From CAIXLI01 sp964587125 (GTDB lineage: Bacteria > Pseudomonadota > Alphaproteobacteria > UBA9219): DNA of 64,000 nt. Both the position numbers and the translations under genes were made by a program. The stretch lies in assembly GCA_964587125.1 (NCBI GenBank), contig CAZPKC010000002.1:101216-165215 (forward strand), in the 5' to 3' direction. The notes under the pieces were generated by a model. That model did no database searches, had not been told where the DNA came from, and worked only from the letters and a program-made list of their open reading frames with translations. Position 1 is the first letter of the stretch; every line of letters begins with the position of its first letter. Below are positions 53,441 to 62,361 of the stretch, piece by piece.

Positions 53441-53962
53441 ATGAATCATCCCCGCATCATCATTGGCATCGACCCTGGCCTTCGCCATACGGGTTGGGGA
53501 ATTGTTGCGCAAAACGGCAATCATCTGTCTTTTATCGCGGCCGGACGGATAAGCCCGTCGCCGGATTTGCCGATGTCCTCGCGTCTTTTGGCTTTGGCCG
53601 AAGGCATTGCCGATGTCGTATGCGTTCATGCTCCCAATGAGGCGGCGATTGAAGAAACCTTCGTCAACAAAAACGCGCGTTCGGCTTTGCTTTTAGGGCA
53701 AGCGCGGGGAAGCGTAATTCTGGCCTTGGCGCAAAACGGATTAAGCGTTGCGGAATATTCGGCTAACCGGATCAAGCAATCCATCACCGGACACGGCCAC
53801 GCCGAAAAAATCCAAATTCAGGCGATGATCGGAATTTTGCTGCCGGGATCGGGAAAGTTAGCCGCCGATGCTGCGGATGCTTTGGCGGTCGCAATCACTC
53901 ACGCACATCATATTCCTTCACTTGCCAATCAGGCGAAAAAGAGTACAAATAGAGAACCCTAA
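53441..53962 (+). CDS. ruvC: Holliday junction endonuclease RuvC
   Basis: A 173-residue resolvase that cuts Holliday junctions. The catalytic acids are the first Asp in IIIGIDPGLRHTGWG, Glu in AIEETFVNKN, and the paired Asp residues in AADAADALAVAITH. I chose the ATG at 53441 (MNHPRI); an in-frame ATG at 53414 lacks the family start. It leads the ruvCAB-ybgC-tol cluster. Confidence 0.95.
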   Translation: MNHPRIIIGIDPGLRHTGWGIVAQNGNHLSFIAAGRISPSPDLPMSSRLLALAEGIADVVCVHAPNEAAIEETFVNKNARSALLLGQARGSVILALAQNGLSVAEYSANRIKQSITGHGHAEKIQIQAMIGILLPGSGKLAADAADALAVAITHAHHIPSLANQAKKSTNREP

Positions 53963-53976
53963 TCGCGGGTTTTTTA

Positions 53977-54600
53977 ATGATCGGCAAACTAAGCGGCAGA
54001 ATCGACAGCGTTTCCGGCTCGCGCGTCATCGTGGACGTGGGCGGGGTCGGGTATGTCGTGACGTGCTCGGCGCGGACATTGCGGAACATCGGCGCGGTGG
54101 GCGAGCCGGCTGTTTTGCGCATCGAAACGCACGTGCGCGAGGACGCGATCAATCTTTATGGATTCGCCGATGCCGAGGAACAGGACTGGTTTTGCCTGCT
54201 GACCACCGTTCAGGGCGTGGGCGCGAAAGTCGCGTTGTCGCTCCTCGGCGCGCTTTCGCCCGAACAACTGGCGCAAGCGATTGCGGCGCAGGATAAAGCC
54301 GCGTTGACCGAGGCCGACGGCGTGGGGCCGAAATTGGCGTTGCGTTTGGTGACGGAATTGAAAGACAAAGCGCCTTCGTTTATGGCTTCGCCCGTGCGGT
54401 TGGCTGCGGGAGGAACGTCTTCGATTTTACCGAGAAGCTTGGCGGGAGACGCGCTTTCGGCATTATTGAATCTTGGTTATCGCCGTGCGGAGGCTTTTGC
54501 GGCCGTTGCCGCCGCGAGCCAACACGATCCCGCGGCAAAACTCGATGCGTTGATTCGTTCCAGTCTTTTGGAATTGAGCCGGAAGGATAGTGCGGCATGA
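53977..54600 (+). CDS. ruvA: Holliday junction DNA-binding protein RuvA
   Basis: A 207-residue protein whose tetramer holds the four-way junction for RuvB. The OB-fold N-terminus (MIGKLSGRIDSVSGSRVIVDVGGVGYVV) and the helix-hairpin-helix region VQGVGAKVALSLL and ADGVGPKLALRLVTELKDK are typical. The flexible linker and the RuvB-binding domain (ALLNLGYRRAEAFAAV) complete it. Its stop overlaps the ruvB start by 4 nt. Confidence 0.96.
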   Translation: MIGKLSGRIDSVSGSRVIVDVGGVGYVVTCSARTLRNIGAVGEPAVLRIETHVREDAINLYGFADAEEQDWFCLLTTVQGVGAKVALSLLGALSPEQLAQAIAAQDKAALTEADGVGPKLALRLVTELKDKAPSFMASPVRLAAGGTSSILPRSLAGDALSALLNLGYRRAEAFAAVAAASQHDPAAKLDALIRSSLLELSRKDSAA

Positions 54601-55670
54601 AAAATGTAACGCCGCCCTCCCCCGATCGTCTCGTCGAACGCAAGGCATTGCCGCATGAAGTGCCGGATATTGCGTTGCGCCCGCAGACGCTCGACGATTT
54701 TATCGGGCAGCCTGCGTTGCGCTCTAATTTGAAAATTTTTATCGAGGCGGCAAAACAACGCGGGCAATGTTTGGATCATACGTTGCTGTTTGGGCCTCCG
54801 GGTTTGGGCAAGACAACCCTCGCGCAAATTATCGCGCGGGAGCTTGGCGTCGGGTTTCGCGGCACGTCCGGCCCCGTGATCGCGCGGGCAGGGGATTTGG
54901 CGGCTTTGCTCACCAATTTGCAGCCGCATGACGTTCTGTTTATCGACGAAATTCATCGTCTTAGCCCGCCGGTCGAGGAAATTCTTTATCCGGCGATGGA
55001 AGATTTTCAGCTCGATCTCATGATCGGCGAAGGGCCTGCGGCGCGTTCGGTGCGGATCGATTTGCCGCCGTTTACGCTCATAGGCGCTACGACGCGCAGC
55101 GGATTGATTACGCGGCCTTTGCGCGAACGCTTCGGCATTCCGCTTCGGCTTCAGTTTTATTCGCCCGAAGAGCTGCAGCAAATCATCTCGCGCGCCGCAG
55201 CAAAACTTGATATGCCGCTGACTTCGGACGGGGCTTCCGAAATCTCCCGCCGCGCGCGCGGAACGCCCCGAATCGCCGGACGTTTGCTGCGCCGCGTGCG
55301 CGATTTTGCGTCCGTGGCGGGACATAAAACGATAGATGCCAAAGCGGCGGACGAAGCCTTGACGCGCCTCGAAGTCGATCGTTTGGGATTCGACGCAATG
55401 GACAGGAAATATCTCGGCCTGATTGCGGAAAACTACGGCGGAGGGCCCGTCGGCATCGAAACTTTGGGCGCGGCTTTGTCGGAACAACGCGACGTTCTGG
55501 AAGAAGTCATCGAGCCTTATCTGCTTCAGCAAGGCCTTCTCCAGCGCACGCCCAGAGGCCGGATGTTGACCGAAGCCGGTTACAAGCATATCGGTTTGTC
55601 GCTTCCGGCCGGAAGGCAGGACGAGCGACTCCTCTTTTTACAGGAAAAAGCTAACGATGACGACGCATGA
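54597..55670 (+). CDS. ruvB: Holliday junction branch-migration ATPase RuvB
   Basis: A 357-residue AAA+ motor. Walker A is GPPGLGKTT (66-74), Walker B DVLFIDEIHRL, sensor 1 GATTRSG, and the C-terminal winged helix includes LQQGLLQRTPRGRMLTEAGYKH. Normal length. It overlaps ybgC by 14 nt. Confidence 0.97.
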   Translation: MKNVTPPSPDRLVERKALPHEVPDIALRPQTLDDFIGQPALRSNLKIFIEAAKQRGQCLDHTLLFGPPGLGKTTLAQIIARELGVGFRGTSGPVIARAGDLAALLTNLQPHDVLFIDEIHRLSPPVEEILYPAMEDFQLDLMIGEGPAARSVRIDLPPFTLIGATTRSGLITRPLRERFGIPLRLQFYSPEELQQIISRAAAKLDMPLTSDGASEISRRARGTPRIAGRLLRRVRDFASVAGHKTIDAKAADEALTRLEVDRLGFDAMDRKYLGLIAENYGGGPVGIETLGAALSEQRDVLEEVIEPYLLQQGLLQRTPRGRMLTEAGYKHIGLSLPAGRQDERLLFLQEKANDDDA

Positions 55671-56070
55671 TCCTTTTGCTCCCCACCATCTTCCGGTAAG
55701 GGTTTATTACGAAGATACCGATGCGGGAGGGGTTGTTTATTATGCGAATTATTTAAAATTCGCCGAGCGCGGCCGGATGGAACATCTACGCCGTTTCGGC
55801 TATACCCACGAAGGGACGAAAAAAGAACAAGGTGTCGTTCTTGCCGTCCGGCACGTCGATATCGATTATCTGGCCTCGGCGCGGCTTGACGATCTTCTGG
55901 ATGTTTCAACCGAGGTCGTCGAGTGCAAAAACAGTTCTTTTACGATGCGGCAGGTCATTAGCCGCGAAAAGACAGTTCTGGCCGAGATGAAAGTCGTTAT
56001 TGTGGCCATTGGAGCTTCCTGGCGCGCCGTTCGTATTCCGCCTCAATTGCGCCAGATTTTTGGGAGATAA
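55657..56070 (+). CDS. ybgC: YbgC-family acyl-CoA thioesterase of the Tol-Pal cluster
   Basis: A 137-residue hotdog-fold thioesterase. The active-site segment VYYEDTDAGGVVYYANYLKFAERGRMEHLR contains the catalytic Asp. In many proteobacteria ybgC leads tolQRAB, as here. The ATG at 55657 has AGGAAAAAG upstream and overlaps the end of ruvB. A 122-bp gap separates it from tolQ and probably holds a tol promoter. Confidence 0.94.
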   Translation: MTTHDPFAPHHLPVRVYYEDTDAGGVVYYANYLKFAERGRMEHLRRFGYTHEGTKKEQGVVLAVRHVDIDYLASARLDDLLDVSTEVVECKNSSFTMRQVISREKTVLAEMKVVIVAIGASWRAVRIPPQLRQIFGR

Positions 56071-56192
56071 AAAGGTGAGAATATGCTCTAAAGTCCAGTC
56101 CTTTTCGATTGACGCAAGTTTCCGCTTGCCGTATGTCCAGGATCGCCATGTTATGTTATAACATCGTTAACCCCTAACCCCCGTTGATTCTT

Positions 56193-56981
56193 ATGGATGC
56201 TTCACCCGTCGCCCCCGTTAACGCCTTGCAATTGGCAGGTTCCGTCACCGCCAACGATATGTCCCTTATGGGCCTTTTCGGACATGCCGATATCGTCGGA
56301 AAGATCGTCGTTGTCTTTCTTCTCATCATTTCGATCCTTACGTGGGCGATCATTTTCGACAAAATCGGAAAAGTGAAGCGGCTGAAAGGAAAAGCCGAGT
56401 TTTTCGAGGAAAAATTCTGGTCGATAGGCTCGCTTGACATACTTTACGACAAGATCAAGCGTCCCGCCGATCCCATGCAGGCGGTTTTCGTAGCCGGCAT
56501 GAAGGAATGGCGCAACGCTCAGGACAAAGGACTGTTTTTAAATTCCGTCAGCCGCGCCAACGTCATGTCGCGCATTGATCGCGTGCTGCAAGTCACGATA
56601 GGCCGCGAAATGGCGATGGTCGAAACGTGGATGACTTTTTTGGCCTCCGTCGGGTCCGTAGCGCCCTTTATTGGCTTGTTCGGAACCGTTTGGGGAATCA
56701 TGCACAGCTTTATCGGCATCGCGCAGGCGCAAAACACGAGCCTTGCCGTCGTCGCGCCCGGCATCGCCGAGGCGTTGCTTGCGACGGCGGTCGGCCTTGT
56801 CGCCGCCATTCCGGCCACGACCGCCTATAACAAATTTTCCACGGAAATCGCGCGTTACGCCGCGCGGCTGGACAATTTCGCCAACGACTTTATCGCGACT
56901 TTGTCGCGCAATTTGGAAGACGCGCGCGGCGCTTCGACGGCGCCCTCGGCGGAAGGAGACATCGGATGGCGGCGCAAATGA
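56193..56981 (+). CDS. tolQ: TolQ, inner-membrane motor subunit
   Basis: A 262-residue MotA/TolQ/ExbB protein with three membrane helices (about 33-55, 150-172 and 185-207). The signature TFLASVGSVAPFIGLFGTVWGIMHSFIGI is present. With TolR it forms the proton-driven stator that energises TolA during cell division. ATG at 56193 chosen; a TTG at 56184 is also in frame. Confidence 0.96.
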   Translation: MDASPVAPVNALQLAGSVTANDMSLMGLFGHADIVGKIVVVFLLIISILTWAIIFDKIGKVKRLKGKAEFFEEKFWSIGSLDILYDKIKRPADPMQAVFVAGMKEWRNAQDKGLFLNSVSRANVMSRIDRVLQVTIGREMAMVETWMTFLASVGSVAPFIGLFGTVWGIMHSFIGIAQAQNTSLAVVAPGIAEALLATAVGLVAAIPATTAYNKFSTEIARYAARLDNFANDFIATLSRNLEDARGASTAPSAEGDIGWRRK

Positions 56982-57433
56982 TGAACGCTGGCGGCGGCCG
57001 AGGTAACCGCCGCCGTGGGGCGCGTCCTGTTTCGGACATCAACGTCACGCCGTTCGTGGACGTGATGCTCGTGCTTCTTGTCGTGTTTATGGTCACGGCG
57101 CCGATGATGACGGTCGCCGTTCCCATCGATCTGCCGAAAACGCAGGCGCGCACGGTTAGTCAGGACAAAGAACCTTTGGTCGTCGCTATCAACGCCGAAG
57201 GGCATGTTTATCTGCAGGATAAAATCATCCATCTCGAAGACCTTGTGCCCAAGCTGAAAGCCATTACCGGAGCGAACCCGGACGCCAGAATTTTCGTACG
57301 CGGCGACAAGCAGATTGCCTATGGAAGAATCATGGAAGTCATGGGGGCGATCAGTTCCGCCGGATTTACCAAGGTTGCGTTGGTCGCGGACCTTCCTAAT
57401 CCCGCGCAAAAAGGCCATACGCAGGAACCATGA
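56966..57433 (+). CDS. tolR: TolR, inner-membrane motor subunit
   Basis: A 155-residue ExbD/TolR protein. After the N-terminal basic region, SDINVTPFVDVMLVLLVVFMVTAP contains the conserved proton-carrying Asp in the single helix. The periplasmic domain ends with FVRGDKQIAYGRIMEVMGAISSAGFTKVALV. It overlaps tolQ by 16 nt and tolA by 4 nt. Confidence 0.96.
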   Translation: MAAQMMNAGGGRGNRRRGARPVSDINVTPFVDVMLVLLVVFMVTAPMMTVAVPIDLPKTQARTVSQDKEPLVVAINAEGHVYLQDKIIHLEDLVPKLKAITGANPDARIFVRGDKQIAYGRIMEVMGAISSAGFTKVALVADLPNPAQKGHTQEP

Positions 57434-58227
57434 GGTACGTTCCGACACTTAACGACGACAGCTTGGGAAATGGCCTTAAACTTTCGGCCACGCTGCACTT
57501 TTTGATGTTTTTGTTTTTGTATTTCGGATTGCCGCACCTGATTCCGCCGCTTCCCTCGCATCACGAGCCCGTGCCTTTCGAGATCGTGGCGATCGCCGAT
57601 ATCACGAACGTGCGCGTCGCCGAAAATCCCGAAGAGGAAAAGCAATTACCCCCGCCGCCGGCGCCCGAACCCAAACCGCAAGCTGCGGCCTTGGCTCAAC
57701 CTAAAGCGGAGGAAGTCGAAGCTTTGAAGCCAAAGCCGATGGAAAAGCCCAAGCCTCCAGCCGAAAAGCCCGCACCGCAACAGGATTTATTGGGAAGCGT
57801 GCTTAAAAACGTCGCCAAGCTGAAACAAACGGAAGAAGTCAAGAACGCCGATCAAAAGACGGATGCGAAAACGTCCGCGCCTTCCACGCCTGGCCTCGCT
57901 CCCGCCCTATCTTCGCGCCTGACGATTACCGAGGAAGACGCGCTGCGCCGCCAGATAGGGCAATGCTGGAATCCGCCGATCGGCGCGCGCGACGTGCAAA
58001 GCCTGGTCGTCGAAATCAGCATCGACGTCAATCCCGACCGTACCGTCGCCGACGTCGATATTGTTGACAAAGGGCGTTATGCCAGCGATTCTTTCTTCCG
58101 CGCCGCCGCGGACGCCGCCGTCCGCGCTGTGCGCAATCCGAAATGCAGCCCGCTTGAATTGGCGCCCGATAAATACGAACAATGGAAACGCATCGATTTC
58201 ACTTTTGATCCGAGGGACATGTTATGA
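57430..58227 (+). CDS. tolA: TolA-like protein with TonB-type C-terminal domain
   Basis: 265 residues: one N-terminal helix (about 18-36), a long Pro/Ala/Lys/Glu-rich periplasmic spacer (65-150) and a C-terminal TolA/TonB-like domain (EDALRRQIGQCWNPPIGARDVQSLVVEISIDVNPDRTVADVDIVD). Shorter than E. coli TolA. Its position between tolR and tolB, with 4-nt overlaps on both sides, identifies it. Confidence 0.93.
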   Translation: MRYVPTLNDDSLGNGLKLSATLHFLMFLFLYFGLPHLIPPLPSHHEPVPFEIVAIADITNVRVAENPEEEKQLPPPPAPEPKPQAAALAQPKAEEVEALKPKPMEKPKPPAEKPAPQQDLLGSVLKNVAKLKQTEEVKNADQKTDAKTSAPSTPGLAPALSSRLTITEEDALRRQIGQCWNPPIGARDVQSLVVEISIDVNPDRTVADVDIVDKGRYASDSFFRAAADAAVRAVRNPKCSPLELAPDKYEQWKRIDFTFDPRDML

Positions 58228-59543
58228 GAAGCATTCAGGGATTTGTGGCGCTTGTGGCGCTGGCCGTTCTTGGTTTTGCCAATCCGGCGCGCGCGGAAAT
58301 CAAGATCGACATTACGCGCGGCGTCGTCGAACCTATTCCTATCGCCATTCCTTCGTTTTTCGGCGCGGCGGCGTCCGAATCGCAATACGGGCGCGATATC
58401 GCGGATGTCGTATCGGCCGATCTGGTGCGCTCCGGCCTGTTTTCGGCGGTTGACCCGCGTTCCTTCGTGCAGGACGCGAATTCGCTTTTGGTGCAGCCCC
58501 ATTTCGCCGATTGGCGCGTGCTTAACGCGCAGGCTTTGGTCGTCGGCAAAATAGAAATGCAATCCGACGGCAGGCTGAAAGTCGAATTCCGCCTGTGGGA
58601 CGTGTTTTCGGAACAGCAGATGACGGGGCTGGCCTATTTCTCCATTCCCAATAACTGGCGTCGCGTCGCGCACATCGTCGCCGACGCGATTTACAAACGC
58701 ATCACGGGAGAAGACGGCTATTTCGACACGCGCGTGGTTTATATCGCCGAAACGGGGCCTCTCGACAAGCGCGTCAAAAGGCTCGCGATCATGGATCAGG
58801 ACGGCGAAAACAACCGCGTTCTGTCCGACGGCCGCGCAATGGTTTTGACGCCGCGCTTCTCGCCGACGATGCAGCAGATCACCTATATGGCTTATTACAA
58901 CAATCGTCCCCGCGTTTATTTGTTCAACATCGACACGGGCGCGCAGACGGTTCTGGGCGATTTCGACCATATGACGTTCGCCCCGCGCTTCTCGCCGGGC
59001 GGCAACCGCGTCGTGTTCGCGTTGTCGGAAGGCGGAAACTCCAATATCTACACGATGGATTTGCGTACGCACCATATCCAGAAATTGACGAGCGGCTCCG
59101 CGATCAGTTCGGCGCCGTGCTTTTCGCCGGACGGCCAGCACATCACGTTCGAATCCGACCGCGGAGGATCGCAGCAGATTTACGTCATGAACGAAGACGG
59201 CAGCAACGTGCAGCGCATCAGCTTCGGCGAAGGCAATTATGGAACGCCGGTGTGGTCGCCCAGAGGCGATTTGATCGCCTTCACGAAAATGCACGACGGA
59301 ATGTTCTATATCGGCGTCATGCGTCCCGACGGCAGCGGCGAGAGGGAGCTTGTCGAAGCGTGGCACGCGGAAGGGCCGACGTGGGCTCCGAACGGCCGCG
59401 TTCTGATGTATTTCAAGGAAGCGCCTTCCAGCCATGGATCGACGCCGCATCTCTATTCGGTGGATTTGACCGGATATAACGAACGCGAGATCCAAACGCC
59501 GACGGATGCTTCCGATCCCGCGTGGTCGCCGTTGCTTCCTTAG
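58224..59543 (+). CDS. tolB: TolB, periplasmic Tol-Pal protein
   Basis: A 439-residue protein with a signal peptide ending near ARAEI, an N-terminal TolB domain and a C-terminal six-bladed beta-propeller of PD40-like repeats (for example APRFSPGGNRVVFAL and SSAPCFSPDGQHITFESDRGGSQQIYVMN). TolB links TolA and Pal. No pal or cpoB gene follows, unlike in most alphaproteobacteria; the next gene is convergent. Confidence 0.96.
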   Translation: MRSIQGFVALVALAVLGFANPARAEIKIDITRGVVEPIPIAIPSFFGAAASESQYGRDIADVVSADLVRSGLFSAVDPRSFVQDANSLLVQPHFADWRVLNAQALVVGKIEMQSDGRLKVEFRLWDVFSEQQMTGLAYFSIPNNWRRVAHIVADAIYKRITGEDGYFDTRVVYIAETGPLDKRVKRLAIMDQDGENNRVLSDGRAMVLTPRFSPTMQQITYMAYYNNRPRVYLFNIDTGAQTVLGDFDHMTFAPRFSPGGNRVVFALSEGGNSNIYTMDLRTHHIQKLTSGSAISSAPCFSPDGQHITFESDRGGSQQIYVMNEDGSNVQRISFGEGNYGTPVWSPRGDLIAFTKMHDGMFYIGVMRPDGSGERELVEAWHAEGPTWAPNGRVLMYFKEAPSSHGSTPHLYSVDLTGYNEREIQTPTDASDPAWSPLLP

Positions 59544-59875
59544 ACGATTTTCCCCGGAAACCAAACCCGCCCTTTTTTGTCCTCGATTTCGATAAGCCAA
59601 ACATCGGGATCGATATCGGCTTGGCGCGAAAGATAGGCTTCTGCCGCCGCGTCGGACACGGGATCGGTGGATGTCGCGGGAGTCCAGACGCGGTTATCGC
59701 CGTCGCGGACTTCGGTTAAAACCCGCGCGGTTCCGTTCAGTAAATTGATTTTCAGAATCAACGTTCCGCTGTTGGGGTCGCCCCGATGCACGACCGTTAC
59801 CGGCACGCCTTCTTTTTCCGCGAGCCGCGTCGCGGCGCTTACGAGGAGATCGGTGGAAAGCCGGTCTTCGCTCAT
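59540..59875 (-). CDS. DUF1491 family protein
   Basis: A 111-residue protein matching the alphaproteobacterial DUF1491 family: RLSTDLLVSAATRLAEKEGVPVTVVHRGDPNSGTLILKIN and the C-terminal DIDPDVWLIEIEDKKGRVWFPG. Function unknown. The ATG at 59875 overlaps the end of surE by 4 nt, marking translational coupling, and its stop overlaps the tolB stop on the other strand. Confidence 0.85.
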   Translation of the reverse strand: MSEDRLSTDLLVSAATRLAEKEGVPVTVVHRGDPNSGTLILKINLLNGTARVLTEVRDGDNRVWTPATSTDPVSDAAAEAYLSRQADIDPDVWLIEIEDKKGRVWFPGKIV

Positions 59876-60627
59876 TGCGGGTTTTTTGGAGCGCAACGGT
59901 CGAGCGTCAAAGCGGTGACGGAAATTTGCCCCCGTTTGAGAGCGGCGATGTCGCTGTCCGGATCGGGCGCGATTTTGTTCCGGTGAAGGCGAATCCAGAA
60001 ATAATCTTTTTCGCGCAAATCCTCGCGTTTTTCGACATCGAACGAAGAAATGGTTTTATGCGCCGGATGCGTCCTGCAAACGCCGGATATTTTTTCAGGC
60101 GGCAGATCGGGCAGGTTGACCGAGAGGCAGGCGTCTTTATCCCAGCCTTCGCGGATAAGGTCGGCGAACAGTTTGGGCAATACCGCGCGCGCCGTGTCCC
60201 AGTGCATGTTTTTGCGCGAAAGGCAGGCGAGGCTGACCGCTATCGAAGGAATGCCGAGCGTCAGGCCGGTAAAGGCCGCGCCAAGCGTGCCGGAAAAGCT
60301 AACCTCGTCGCCGACGTTCGATCCGTCGTTGATGCCGCATAAAATCAGAGAGGGCGGGCACTCTTTCATAAAATACGACGCGCCGAGGGCTATGCAATCC
60401 GACGGCGTGCCCGACACCGTCCATTGTTTGTCGCCGCGTGGCTGGCAGCGCAAAGGGGTGTTTGTCGTGATTTTTTGCGACGCGCCGCTTTGATCCTGCG
60501 CGGGCGCTATGATCCAGACCTCGGAGGCGATCGTTCGCGCGATTTCGGCCAAAACCGCAAGTCCCGGCGCGTCGAATCCGTCGTCGTTTGTCAAAAGAAC
60601 GCGCGGCAAAGGCAAATGTGCATTCAT
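59872..60627 (-). CDS. surE: 5'/3'-nucleotidase SurE
   Basis: A 251-residue survival phosphatase acting on nucleoside monophosphates and short polyphosphate. Metal ligands appear in VLLTNDDGFDAPG (Asp15 and Asp16), SGTPSDCIALG and LCGINDGSNVGDEVSFSGTLGAA. Normal length. Its ATG overlaps the end of the glycosyltransferase gene by 4 nt. Confidence 0.96.
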   Translation of the reverse strand: MNAHLPLPRVLLTNDDGFDAPGLAVLAEIARTIASEVWIIAPAQDQSGASQKITTNTPLRCQPRGDKQWTVSGTPSDCIALGASYFMKECPPSLILCGINDGSNVGDEVSFSGTLGAAFTGLTLGIPSIAVSLACLSRKNMHWDTARAVLPKLFADLIREGWDKDACLSVNLPDLPPEKISGVCRTHPAHKTISSFDVEKREDLREKDYFWIRLHRNKIAPDPDSDIAALKRGQISVTALTLDRCAPKNPQ

Positions 60628-61553
60628 TCAAATCCGACTTTTTCAGAAATAAAATAAAGAGGCCGCGCTTTCACTTCCGTAAAAATCCGCGCCATGTATT
60701 CTCCGATCACGCCGAGACTCAGCAACTGCAATCCGCCCAAGAACAAAATGCCGACCATCAAGGAAGCGTAACCGGGGACATCCACGCCGGAAATCAGCGT
60801 GTCGAGGATCAGAAAGAGCGCATAGGCGAGAGCCGCGACAGACACGGCCGCGCCGCACCACGTCCAGATTCGAAGCGGCAGCGTGCTGAACGCCGAAAGG
60901 CCGTCGAAAGCGAAACGCAACAGCCTGAAAAAGCTGAAATTCGTGTGGCCGCTGTCCCGCGCGCCGACTTCGAACGGAACCGTGCTTTGGCGGAAACCGA
61001 CCCACGACGTCAATCCCTTCATGAAGCGGTTGCGTTCGGGCAGGGCGTTGATCGCATTGATCGCCTTGCGGTCGAGAAGGCAAAAGTCGCCGACGCCTTC
61101 GGGCATTTGGATATCGGCGATCACGCGGAAAACGGTATAAAACGCGCGGCTGAGAAAGCGGCGGCAGGGATTGTCGGTTTTGCGGTCGACGCGGGCGGCA
61201 TAAACGACTTCGAACCCTTCGCGCCATTTCTCGACGAGGGCCGCGATGACTTCGGGAGGATGCTGAAGATCGCTGTCCATCGTCACGGCGACGTCGCCTT
61301 TGGCAAGCTGTAACCCGCAGGTCAAGGCGGTTTCCTTGCCGAAATTGCGCGTGAACCGGACGATTTTCAGTCTTTGATCGAATTGGCGTTCGTGGACGAG
61401 CGACTCGAACGTGGCGTCGGAGCTTCCGTCGTCAACGCAGATGATTTCATAATTGAGGTCGAGCTGCCCCAATACGGGATAAAGCCGTTGAAGCAAATGA
61501 TGAATGCCAGCCGATTCGTTATGGAAAGGCAGAATAACGGAAAGAAGGGGCAT
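60624..61553 (-). CDS. GT2 family glycosyltransferase (GtrB/DPM1-like)
   Basis: A 309-residue enzyme. The GT-A domain starts LLSVILPFHNESAGI; the nucleotide-binding VDDGSSD and metal-binding DSDLQHPP motifs follow, then MKGLTSWVGFRQ. Two C-terminal membrane helices (about 215-240 and 250-275) match the polyprenyl-phosphate glycosyltransferases that make lipid-linked sugars. Start ATG at 61553 (MPLLSV); the frame continues 17 codons upstream. First gene of an operon with surE and DUF1491. Confidence 0.9.
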   Translation of the reverse strand: MPLLSVILPFHNESAGIHHLLQRLYPVLGQLDLNYEIICVDDGSSDATFESLVHERQFDQRLKIVRFTRNFGKETALTCGLQLAKGDVAVTMDSDLQHPPEVIAALVEKWREGFEVVYAARVDRKTDNPCRRFLSRAFYTVFRVIADIQMPEGVGDFCLLDRKAINAINALPERNRFMKGLTSWVGFRQSTVPFEVGARDSGHTNFSFFRLLRFAFDGLSAFSTLPLRIWTWCGAAVSVAALAYALFLILDTLISGVDVPGYASLMVGILFLGGLQLLSLGVIGEYMARIFTEVKARPLYFISEKVGFE

Positions 61554-61667
61554 GGAAGAACCGTAACTCAAGGTTTGGATGAAATCCGGGAAAACAAAAC
61601 GCAATGCTGACTATAACGTATTTTTTCCCGAAAGCCGAATCTTGAATCTTCTGGGTCTTTGCGCCTT

Positions 61668-61816
61668 ATGCCAGCGGGCCCATAAAATCCGACACGTAAG
61701 GTGACATCACTCGCTCTGCGGTACGCTTATATCCTCTCGGAACGCCTGCATTCCTGCATCGCGCTCCCCGCAACCGCTCGTGACCCAGGCGAGTCGCTTC
61801 AAGCGCCGGTTGGTAT
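61668..61816 (+). repeat. 150-bp dispersed repeat, copy 2
   Basis: Matches 36795-36944 end to end in the same orientation, with about 85% identity and the same terminal inverted repeats. It ends 4 bp before the rpsU stop codon on the minus strand, so it also sits where the rpsU transcript would finish. Confidence 0.85.
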
Positions 61817-61819
61817 TAT

Positions 61820-62023
61820 TTAAAACCCTTCGCGTTCCTTGCGTTTGCGTTCGACTTTGCGCTGGCGGCGGACGGATTCGGATTTCTCGCGCGCCTTGCG
61901 TTCCGAGGGCTTTTCGTAATTGCGGCGGAGCTTCATTTCGCGAAACACGCCTTCGCGTTGCAGCTTCTTTTTAAGGGCGCGGAGCGCCTGATCGACGTTG
62001 TTATCACGGACTAGAACTTGCAC
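61820..62023 (-). CDS. rpsU: 30S ribosomal protein S21
   Basis: A 67-residue, very basic protein: MQVLVRDNNVDQALRALKKKL, then EGVFREMKLRRNYEKPSERKAREK and a long Arg/Lys tail, as in alphaproteobacterial S21. The GTG at 62023 has AGAGGAGGG seven bases upstream, which fixes the start. S21 helps the 30S subunit engage mRNA. Confidence 0.96.
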   Translation of the reverse strand: MQVLVRDNNVDQALRALKKKLQREGVFREMKLRRNYEKPSERKAREKSESVRRQRKVERKRKEREGF

Positions 62024-62062
62024 GAAGCATCCCTCCTCTGGGAATTGTTAGTATTTACCACC

Positions 62063-62183
62063 TTTCGCGTGAGGCCGGGCTGCAAAACGCGTTTTTCTGC
62101 GCTTCCGCTACGCACGTACCCTTGAAGTACGCTTGCGTTGCGGTTCTCGAAAACCGCGTTTTTCGCCTCGACCTGACGCGAAA
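62063..62183. repeat. Long hairpin repeat, copy 1
   Basis: Shares with 63505-63629 the order GGGCTGCAAA, CGCG, TTTTTC, CACGTACC, AAGTACGC and TTTTCGCCTC. Outer arms TTTCGCGT (62063-62070) and ACGCGAAA (62176-62183) enclose an imperfect palindrome. It lies in the 338-bp spacer upstream of rpsU, which holds no supported gene. Confidence 0.65.
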
Positions 62184-62280
62184 ATCGACATAACCAAGAT
62201 TCAAAAAACATTCCGGCCTTCCTTCGACAGGCAACCGGAGGGTTGAGGCAATAACATAATCAATATGTTAGAGCAATAAG

Positions 62281-62344
62281 TTATAATCCTAAACGCCTTT
62301 CCCTTTATGCGGAAGAAACGCTATATTTATCAAAGGATTATAAT
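62281..62344 (+). promoter_or_regulatory. Inverted repeat upstream of the OYE gene
   Basis: TTATAATCCT (62281-62290) and AGGATTATAA (62335-62344) are exact inverted copies 44 bp apart. The right copy is 17 bp before the OYE start. They could be paired operator half-sites or a promoter within a hairpin. Confidence 0.35.
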
Positions 62345-62361
62345 TTCAGGAGGCATGAATC

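Noticed and set aside
54477..55589. Minus-strand ORF of 370 codons
   Set aside because: Antisense to ruvB and the end of ruvA.
58077..59600. Minus-strand ORF of 507 codons opposite tolB and tolA
   Set aside because: Shadow of tolB; Arg/His-rich, no domain, and it spans two real gene ends.
36795..61816. The two 150-bp repeats as ends of a 25-kb composite transposon
   Set aside because: The copies are direct, have diverged by about 15% and enclose housekeeping genes such as truB, ruvCAB and tolQRAB, so mobilisation of the whole interval is unlikely.
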